Shown here piece after piece: positions 5,249-10,126 of a stretch of 10,126 nucleotides of DNA. Both the position numbers and the translations under genes were made by a program. This DNA is from Vulcanimicrobiota bacterium (GTDB lineage Bacteria > Vulcanimicrobiota > Vulcanimicrobiia > Vulcanimicrobiales > Vulcanimicrobiaceae), in assembly GCA_014304965.1 (NCBI GenBank), contig JACRTZ010000070.1, positions 1 through 10,126 on the forward strand. The letters run 5' to 3'. The number at the start of each line of letters is the position of its first letter. The stretch's first letter is position 1. The notes beneath the pieces are model-generated. The model searched no databases. It was not told the origin of the DNA and worked only from the letters and a program-made list of their open reading frames with translations.

Positions 5249-6682
5249 ATGGGCTGTACGGCGCTCGACCCGAACATGTCGACTCGCGACCAAGCGCTCT
5301 ACCTGAACGACAAGATGCCCGCCGGACTGTTCCGCGGCGTCGGAGTCGACGAGAGCCGGGTCGCCTGGCGGCTGTCTCCGGAACCCTTCGGTCTCTCGCC
5401 CTCCACGCTGGCGGCGATCGAGCGCCTCGGCCCCGACCTCCTCGCCTTCTATCGCGTGCTCGCCAGCCTCTATTTGCGAAGTGCGCGCCGCACGGCACCC
5501 GCCTTCATCGCCGACTATCTCGACCACGGCAAACCGGATTCGATCGTTCGGCTTGGGCGCCAGAATCGGTTCAAGGGCGACGTCCCCGGCGTCATTCGGC
5601 CGGACCTCATTTTGACCGATGGCGGCATGGTCGCGTCCGAACTGGACAGCGTTCCCGGCGGCATGGGCTTCGTGGGCGCAATGGCGGAGGCATATTGCTC
5701 GCTCGGCTACGACACCGTGGGCACGCTTGACGGCATGCCGGCCGGTCTGGCCGCGATGTTCGAAAGCCTCGCGGGCAAGCCGTCGCCGACGACCGCAATC
5801 GTCGTGTCCGAAGAGTCGAAAGACTACCGCCCGGAGTTGCAGTGGATCGCCGAAGCGATCAACACGCGCAAGCTCGGTCAGGCGATCGTCTGCAAGCCCG
5901 AAGACATCGTGTTCACAGAAGAAGCACTGTTCGTGCGGCTCGAGGGCGGCGAAGAACGCAAGATCGACGTCTTGTATCGCAACTTCGAGATGTTCGATCT
6001 GTTGAACGTTCCCAAGCAAGATCTGATATTGTATGCCGCGCGGCACAATCGCGTGCGGCTGACGCCGCCGCCCAAGGCGCACCTCGAAGAGAAACTGGCG
6101 TTCGGGCTGTTGCATCATCCGCTGCTCGCAAAGATTTGGCAAGCCGAACTCGGCGACGCGTTCGGTCGCCTGCGCGCGATCTTTCCCGAAACGTGGGTGC
6201 TCGATCCGCGACCGCTGCCGCCGCAGGCGGAGATCTTCGGGTTGAAAGCCGCCGGTCAGCCGGTGAACGATTGGCTGCAGCTCGTGCCGCTCGGCAAGAG
6301 CGAGCGCGATTTCGTGGTGAAGCCGTCAGGTTTTTCCGAATTGGCGTGGGGTTCGCGCGGCGTCAAAGTAGCGAACGATCTGCCGAAAGAGGAGTGGCAG
6401 AACGTGCTCGAGAGCGCGTTGCGCTCGTACGACACGACGCCGTACATCCTTCAGCGCTTCCACAAAGGCAAGCGCGTGCGCGTTCCTTATTACGATACGA
6501 AGTCGGGCGACATCGCGATTCTCGACGGTCGCGTGCGGTTATGCCCATACTACTTCGTCGTTGGCGATGGCGTGAAATTGGGCGGCATCTTGGCGACCAT
6601 TGCCCCAGCGGACAAACGCTTGATCCACGGCATGGCCGACGCGATCATGGGGCCGTGTAACGTGCGTCCGGACGGCTACTAG
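5249..6682 (+). CDS. Circularly permuted ATP-grasp-like protein (glutathionylspermidine synthase-like)
   Basis: This 477-aa soluble protein resembles circularly permuted ATP-grasp enzymes of the glutathionylspermidine-synthase group, which form amide bonds at the expense of ATP. Visible motifs are a central RPDLILTDGG (117-126) followed by ELDSVPGGMG (131-140), a probable nucleotide or metal segment FVVKPSGF...WGSRGV (355-372), YILQRFHKGKRVRV (399-412) and a C-terminal VRLCPYYFVV (429-438). The order and length fit the family loosely, and neither the substrate nor true ligase activity can be inferred. Two starts are possible: ATG at 5249 (used here, beginning MGCTALDPN) and ATG at 5276 (MSTRDQALYL); neither has a Shine-Dalgarno site. 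The AAC(3)-like gene follows so closely that the two frames overlap or abut near 6662-6682, suggesting one operon. The alternative is a non-catalytic ATP-grasp relative. Confidence 0.65.
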   Translation: MGCTALDPNMSTRDQALYLNDKMPAGLFRGVGVDESRVAWRLSPEPFGLSPSTLAAIERLGPDLLAFYRVLASLYLRSARRTAPAFIADYLDHGKPDSIVRLGRQNRFKGDVPGVIRPDLILTDGGMVASELDSVPGGMGFVGAMAEAYCSLGYDTVGTLDGMPAGLAAMFESLAGKPSPTTAIVVSEESKDYRPELQWIAEAINTRKLGQAIVCKPEDIVFTEEALFVRLEGGEERKIDVLYRNFEMFDLLNVPKQDLILYAARHNRVRLTPPPKAHLEEKLAFGLLHHPLLAKIWQAELGDAFGRLRAIFPETWVLDPRPLPPQAEIFGLKAAGQPVNDWLQLVPLGKSERDFVVKPSGFSELAWGSRGVKVANDLPKEEWQNVLESALRSYDTTPYILQRFHKGKRVRVPYYDTKSGDIAILDGRVRLCPYYFVVGDGVKLGGILATIAPADKRLIHGMADAIMGPCNVRPDGY

Positions 6683-6767
6683 GGTTTCCGCGGCGACGGC
6701 GGATTCCGCAACCCGGCGAAGTCTGCTCGCCGATCTGCGCGGGCTCGGCGTTTCGGGCGGCGATATC

Positions 6768-7484
6768 GTGCTGGTGCACGCGGGCGTGCGCAGCGTCGGA
6801 CCGATTGTGGGCGGCGTCAACACGCTCGTTCACGCGCTGTTCGATGCCGTTGGCGCGCCCGGCACCCTCGCGGCTTACGTAGATTGGGAACTCGGCTTTG
6901 ACCCCGACGAGATCGATCCGGCGACCGCCGAAGACATCCCGGCGTTCGATGCGCGCATCGCTCGAGCTGCGCGGGAGTACGGCATCCTGCCGGAGGTCCT
7001 GCGCACGTGGCCGGGTGCCGAACGCAGCGCGAACCCCGAGGCCGGCATTGCGGCGATCGGCCGGCGCGCCGCGTGGCTGTGCGCGGACCATGCGCTTTCC
7101 TACGGGTACGGAGAGCACTCCCCATACGCGAAACTCGTTGAGGCCGGAGCGACGGTGCTGCTCCTCGGAGCGCCGCTCGAGACGATCACGCTGCTCCATC
7201 ATGCCGAACACGTGGCGCATCTCGCTCGCAAACGGATTCGGCACTACCGGCGCAAGATGGTGGTGGACGGAGCGGAGCGTTGGGTCGAGATCGAGGAGTT
7301 CGACACGTCGGTTCCGGTCGTCGAGGGAATGCCGGACGATCATTTCGCGCGGATCGCTGCTGCGGCGCTGGCTGCCGGGCACGGCCGCATTGGAAGGGTC
7401 GGTGCGGCCACGGCTTACGCCTTCGACGCCGCCGGTCTTCACCGGACGGGCGTCGCGTGGCTCGAAAACTGGCGCGCGCCTTAG
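6768..7484 (+). CDS. AAC(3)-family N-acetyltransferase homologue (true start upstream and unclear)
   Basis: Homologue of aminoglycoside 3-N-acetyltransferases, which transfer an acyl group from CoA to an amine. Family segments are VHAGVRSVGPIVGG (3-16), DIPAFD (56-61), YGILPEVLRTWPGAERS (71-87), HSPYAKLVEAGATVLLLG (117-134) and TLLHHAEH (141-148), where the His/Glu pair of the family sits. The usual His of the RSxHP motif is Asn here (N89). The annotated GTG at 6768 is the first ATG, GTG or TTG in frame, yet the family N-terminus is plainly encoded before it: SLLADLRGLGVSGGDI precedes it without a stop. The real protein therefore probably begins near 6684-6723 from a rare start such as CTG at 6723, or by a frameshift from the preceding gene. 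Many chromosomal members are not resistance enzymes, so resistance should not be assumed. Its stop overlaps that of the convergent aminotransferase. Confidence 0.82.
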   Translation: MLVHAGVRSVGPIVGGVNTLVHALFDAVGAPGTLAAYVDWELGFDPDEIDPATAEDIPAFDARIARAAREYGILPEVLRTWPGAERSANPEAGIAAIGRRAAWLCADHALSYGYGEHSPYAKLVEAGATVLLLGAPLETITLLHHAEHVAHLARKRIRHYRRKMVVDGAERWVEIEEFDTSVPVVEGMPDDHFARIAAAALAAGHGRIGRVGAATAYAFDAAGLHRTGVAWLENWRAP

Positions 7485-8566
7485 GCGCGAGTATCTTTGA
7501 CGGCGTCCAGGATCGCGTCCACGTCGGCTATCGAATTGTGCCCGTGCGGCGATACGCGAATGCCGCCCGCGCGATAGGTGACGACGATGTCGCGCCGTCC
7601 GAGCGCGCGGCCGACCTCGACCGGGTCTTTGCCGGGCAGCTGAAAGGTGACGATGCCCGACGACACGCCCTCGCCGCGAACGGTAGCGATCTCGGCGCCG
7701 AGTCGTTGCAGGCCTTCGTACAAGCGATCCGTCAGCGCGAGCACGTGCGGTGCAATGTTTTCGACGCCGGCCTCTTCTAGAACGTCCATCGAGGCTTCCA
7801 TCGCCGCGATGCCGAGAAAATTCTGCGTACCGCCTTCGAAGCGCCCGGCGTGCGGCGCGAGCGGCTGATCGTAATCGAGAAAATCCCAGATGTCGGCGAC
7901 GTCTTTCCAGCCGCGCCAGCGGACTGCGAGCTCATCGAACAGGCTGCGGTTCACGTACAAGAAGCTGACGCCCGCGACCGCGAGCAGCCATTTGGCGCCC
8001 CCGCTGTAGAGGGCGTCTATGCCGGCTGCCTTCACGTCAAGCGGAAATGCACCGAGTCCTTGGATCGCGTCCACGCAGAAGAGCGCGCCGCGCTCGTGCG
8101 CGACCTCGGCAAGCGCCGCTAAATCGTGACGGTAGCCGTCGCTGAAGCTCACCCACGAGACGGCGACGACGCGGGTGCGATCGCTCATCGCTTTGCGCAG
8201 CACGTCGGGCGTCATGCGCTCCTGCGGCGTGCGAATCAACTTCGTCACCACGCCGTGCTCGTGCAGTGCGAGCCACGGGTAGGCGTTCGCACCGAACTCG
8301 TTATCGCAGAGGACGATCTCGTCGCCCGGCTTCCAGTCGAGCCCGCGGGCGATCACGTTCGCGCCGTCGCCCGTGTTCCGCAGAAACGCGATCTCCTCGC
8401 CTTGCGCGCCGATGAAGCGGCCGACGCGCGCGCGGATGCGATCGAGGTGCTGTTCGACCGAGAGCACGCCGAGTACGCCTTTTTCGGTCTGTCCGGTGAC
8501 GATTTCGATGAGACGGTCGCGCGTGCGCACGGGCAAGACGCCCGCCGCGGCGTGATTGAGGTACAC
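7481..8566 (-). CDS. Class V PLP-dependent aminotransferase (isopenicillin-N-epimerase-like)
   Basis: This fold-type I PLP enzyme of the class V aminotransferase/cysteine-desulfurase superfamily is 361 aa long from the GTG at 8566. Visible features are the N-terminal YLNHAAAG (2-9), a cofactor-binding NTGDGAN segment (64-70), the pyridine-binding Asp166 with Gln169 in CVDAIQGLG, and the Schiff-base Lys192 in SGGAKWLL. The C-terminal RVSPHGHNSIADVD (337-350) is typical of epimerase/selenocysteine-lyase-like members. There is no cysteine loop of the IscS or SufS type, so a role as an iron-sulfur desulfurase is unlikely. The reaction and substrate are unknown. GTG is preferred over the TTG at 8569 because GGAGG (8572-8576) sits 5 nt before it. 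It is the last gene of the phoU unit and ends tail-to-tail with the AAC(3)-like gene. Confidence 0.88.
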   Translation of the reverse strand: MYLNHAAAGVLPVRTRDRLIEIVTGQTEKGVLGVLSVEQHLDRIRARVGRFIGAQGEEIAFLRNTGDGANVIARGLDWKPGDEIVLCDNEFGANAYPWLALHEHGVVTKLIRTPQERMTPDVLRKAMSDRTRVVAVSWVSFSDGYRHDLAALAEVAHERGALFCVDAIQGLGAFPLDVKAAGIDALYSGGAKWLLAVAGVSFLYVNRSLFDELAVRWRGWKDVADIWDFLDYDQPLAPHAGRFEGGTQNFLGIAAMEASMDVLEEAGVENIAPHVLALTDRLYEGLQRLGAEIATVRGEGVSSGIVTFQLPGKDPVEVGRALGRRDIVVTYRAGGIRVSPHGHNSIADVDAILDAVKDTRA

Positions 8567-8571
8567 CAAGC

Positions 8572-8576
8572 CCTCC
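8572..8576 (-). promoter_or_regulatory. Shine-Dalgarno site of the class V aminotransferase
   Basis: GGAGG on the minus strand lies 5 nt before the GTG at 8566 but only 2 nt before the TTG at 8569. This decides the start codon in favour of GTG. It sits in the 50-nt gap after the stalk-domain gene. Confidence 0.6.
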
Positions 8577-8619
8577 GCCTGCGCGAATGATTCGCGCGCC
8601 AGCGGCGGCGCGGTCGAAG

Positions 8620-9066
8620 CTACGACTGCGACGTCTTCAACGCGGCCGTATGCGCCGCGGGGCTGATCGAGAATTTCGAATTGGTCAATGCGGCGACCGC
8701 CGACAGCGGGACGAACAGATCGCCGTCGATCACGAAGGGTTTGCCGCTGAGCGCCTTCGTTGTGCCGCCGAAGTCGGCCGTGGTTTTTCCAGCGATGAAG
8801 GTCGCGGTCTTGTGCCCGACGCTAACCGTGACGGTCGAGCCGCCGCTACCGAAGGTGAGCAGGCCGCTGAAGGCTTTGGTTATCTGGACCACGTCCACGT
8901 ACACCACGCCGCCGTGCGACAGCGCGCCCGTCGGTTTGCCGGGCGGCGTCAGCGGCCGGCCGTCGATCGTGAGCGTGTAGACCGCGTCGGCGGCAACTGC
9001 CGGGCGAGCGTAGCCGAGGCTTACGGCGAAAAGTGTGACGGCGAGGACGGCGAGCGAACGCTTCAT
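8620..9066 (-). CDS. Exported protein with copper-amine-oxidase-N (stalk)-like domain
   Basis: This 148-aa protein has a clear Sec signal peptide: charged MKR, a hydrophobic core LAVLAVTLFAVSLGYA, then ARPAVAA with likely cleavage near residue 26. The mature part looks like the copper amine oxidase N-terminal-like (stalk) domain: TIDGRPL, then GGVVYVDVVQITKAFSG, a TVTVSVG strand, and a second VIDGDLFVPLSAVAAL, the usual lVPl-type segments. These domains are generally extracellular or envelope-attached modules of unclear function and do not imply copper binding. Here the domain stands alone with no catalytic partner. The start at 9066 is chosen because the signal peptide begins there; an upstream ATG at 9114 would add 16 residues lying inside the phoU gene. 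It starts 14 nt after the phoU stop, so the two are probably co-transcribed. Confidence 0.72.
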   Translation of the reverse strand: MKRSLAVLAVTLFAVSLGYARPAVAADAVYTLTIDGRPLTPPGKPTGALSHGGVVYVDVVQITKAFSGLLTFGSGGSTVTVSVGHKTATFIAGKTTADFGGTTKALSGKPFVIDGDLFVPLSAVAALTNSKFSISPAAHTAALKTSQS

Positions 9067-9080
9067 GCCCGTAGTAACGC

Positions 9081-9716
9081 TCAAACGGCTCCGATCATTT
9101 CCTTGGTGTGCCATGCGATGTTATTCGCCCGGTCGCCCACCCGTTCCAGCTCGGCCAGGACGAAGAGCATCATAGTGCCCGCCCGGACCACGCCCGGGTC
9201 CTGCGCCATCTCTTGCTGCAAGGCTTCGATGCCCCGGTGATACAGGTTGTCCACTTCTTCATCGCGCTGAATGACCGCTTCGGCGAGTTCGGCGTCGCCC
9301 TCGGTGTAGGCGCGCATGACGTCGCGAAGCATCTCGTTTGCAATTGCGGCGATTCTTCCGATCTCCACGCGGGCGGGGCGGATCGGAATGTCGTTGAGCT
9401 TGACCGAGTTCTTCGCGATGTCCACCGCGTAGTCGCCGATGCGCTCGAGGTCCACGACGGTGTTGAGCATCGCGGCGATGGCGCGCAGTTCGCCGGCAAC
9501 CGGCTGCTGCTTCCAGATGAGGTCGATGCACGCGCCTTCGATTTTGCGGCGAAGATCGTCCACGGCGTCGTCGCCTGCAACCACGCGCGCAGCGAGGTTG
9601 GTGTCGCGCCTCTCGAGCGATGCGACGGCGGCATCGAGCGCGTCGGAAACGAGCGCGCCGAGGCGCACGACGTCGAGCCGAGTCTGATCGAGCGCCTCAT
9701 GGTACGCGGTGCGCAT
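9081..9716 (-). CDS. phoU: PhoU-family phosphate regulator
   Basis: This 211-aa all-helical cytosolic protein has two PhoU repeats. PhoU proteins tune phosphate uptake by the Pst transporter and signalling by a PhoR-type kinase. Each repeat carries the metal-binding pattern: DLERIGDYAVDIAKN (89-103) and ELERVGDRANNIAW (189-202), with E91/D95 and E191/D195. The ATG at 9716 gives the usual family start (MRTAYHEALDQ). An in-frame ATG at 9779 would add 21 basic residues not expected for the family and would cover the regulatory gap. No pst genes, kinase or response regulator are in the window; the downstream gene encodes an exported stalk-domain protein instead. Regulation may involve the dyad at 9740-9778. 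Confidence 0.92.
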   Translation of the reverse strand: MRTAYHEALDQTRLDVVRLGALVSDALDAAVASLERRDTNLAARVVAGDDAVDDLRRKIEGACIDLIWKQQPVAGELRAIAAMLNTVVDLERIGDYAVDIAKNSVKLNDIPIRPARVEIGRIAAIANEMLRDVMRAYTEGDAELAEAVIQRDEEVDNLYHRGIEALQQEMAQDPGVVRAGTMMLFVLAELERVGDRANNIAWHTKEMIGAV

Positions 9717-9739
9717 ACGATGTAGTTTGCCCTTTTGCG

Positions 9740-9778
9740 TGAGCGACCTGCGCGCGTACGCGCTCTGCGCGTCGCTCA
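9740..9778. promoter_or_regulatory. Composite dyad in the phoU/enoyl-CoA hydratase divergent region
   Basis: Perfect 8-bp arms TGAGCGAC (9740-9747) and GTCGCTCA (9771-9778) enclose a perfect 12-bp palindrome GCGCGTACGCGC (9752-9763), with the two centres within about 2 bp of each other. It lies in the 103-bp gap between divergent starts at 9716 and 9820, so it is well placed as an operator for one or both genes. No clear -35/-10 pair was found in the gap. Confidence 0.45.
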
Positions 9779-9819
9779 TAGCGAGGTGTCGCCGAGACGC
9801 CCGGAAAACGACCGCCGCG

Positions 9820-10126
9820 ATGGATACCTACGAAACGATCGTTGTCGAGCGCTGTAGTGACGCCGACGCCGCCGGCGTCGCCGTCGTCACGCTGAACCGG
9901 CCGAAAGTCCTTAATGCTCTTAATGCTGCGCTGCTTGCCGAGCTCTCGAGCGCGCTCGCATTGCTGGAAGCCGACCGCGCCGTTCGCGCGATCGTGCTGA
10001 CCGGCTCGGGCGACCGCGCCTTTGCGGCCGGCGCCGACATCGGCGAACTCTACGCGATCACGAATGCCGTTGCGGGCGTTGCCGTAGCGCGGCGCGGTCA
10101 GGCCTTGACGGCCCAGATCGAAACGA
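9820..10126 (+). CDS. Enoyl-CoA hydratase/isomerase (crotonase family), 5' part
   Basis: Only the first 102 codons are in the window; family members are usually about 260 aa. The enzyme hydrates or isomerises enoyl-CoA thioesters, typically in fatty-acid or amino-acid breakdown. The crotonase pattern is clear: VAVVTLNRPKVLNALN (21-36), AIVLTGSGDRAFAAGADIGEL, of which the AFAAGADI part forms the first oxyanion-hole loop (about residues 69-76). The catalytic glutamates lie beyond the window edge, so hydratase cannot be told from isomerase. The ATG at 9820 fits the family start; only a weak purine stretch (GGAAAA) precedes it. It is transcribed away from phoU. Confidence 0.93.
   Translation, partial: MDTYETIVVERCSDADAAGVAVVTLNRPKVLNALNAALLAELSSALALLEADRAVRAIVLTGSGDRAFAAGADIGELYAITNAVAGVAVARRGQALTAQIET

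Noticed and set aside
6768..7484. Calling the AAC(3) homologue an antibiotic-resistance gene
   Set aside because: The family includes biosynthetic and unknown-function members, a usual motif His is Asn, and there is no mobile context.
8567..8569. TTG start for the class V aminotransferase
   Set aside because: It is only 2 nt from the Shine-Dalgarno site, whereas the adjacent GTG at 8566 has a 5-nt spacing.
9717..9779. Alternative phoU start at 9779 adding 21 residues
   Set aside because: The added residues are basic and unlike PhoU, and the family start MRTAYHEAL fits the ATG at 9716.
9908..9928. Tandem repeat of CTTAATGCT
   Set aside because: It encodes the LNALNA stretch that is usual in crotonase-family proteins, so protein constraint explains it.
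1..10126. CRISPR arrays, tRNA or rRNA genes, insertion sequences, phage genes
   Set aside because: No regularly spaced repeats, cloverleaf-like segment with conserved tRNA arms, transposase motifs or phage-type proteins were seen on either strand.

Overview
The window is a tightly packed stretch of GC-rich bacterial chromosome carrying housekeeping and accessory metabolism. I see no rRNA, tRNA, CRISPR array, insertion sequence or phage gene. Genes on both strands share the same GC-rich codon use, so nothing looks recently imported. The host is a bacterium that makes molybdenum cofactor and queuosine. The overlapping genes, scarce Shine-Dalgarno sites and an exported stalk-type domain would fit a high-GC lineage of the Terrabacteria kind, but I cannot place it in a phylum from this sequence.

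Left block (1-4650, all minus strand). Seven genes run leftward, mostly with overlapping stop/start codons: a HAD (Cof-type) phosphatase, an unrecognised 87-aa protein, moaD, moaE, an alpha/beta hydrolase, a MoeB/ThiF-like E1 enzyme fused to a rhodanese domain, and queG, which leaves the window. Its core is a molybdopterin synthase module: MoaD is the ubiquitin-like sulfur carrier, the E1-rhodanese protein adenylates and probably sulfurates its C-terminal Gly-Gly, and MoaE is the catalytic subunit. QueG carries out the last step of queuosine synthesis on tRNA. The other three products have no established place in either pathway.

Middle block (4651-7484, plus strand). A divergent 93-bp intergenic region holds a nearly symmetric -10-like element. 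It is followed by a small exported protein of unknown function, then a gap with an inverted repeat that overlaps a possible promoter. Next come a protein resembling circularly permuted ATP-grasp (glutathionylspermidine-synthase-like) enzymes and an AAC(3)-family acyltransferase homologue. The recognisable AAC(3) N-terminus has no ATG, GTG or TTG start.

Right block (7481-9716, minus strand). phoU, a small exported protein with a copper-amine-oxidase-N/stalk-like domain, and a class V PLP-dependent aminotransferase probably form one transcription unit. Its last stop codon overlaps that of the AAC(3) homologue in the opposite direction. A divergent region of about 100 bp with a composite dyad separates phoU from a plus-strand enoyl-CoA hydratase that runs off the right edge.

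No dramatic new system is evident. The best leads are the unknown 87-aa protein inside the molybdopterin operon, the ATP-grasp plus AAC(3)-like pair with its start-codon anomaly, and the dyad elements in the two regulatory gaps.
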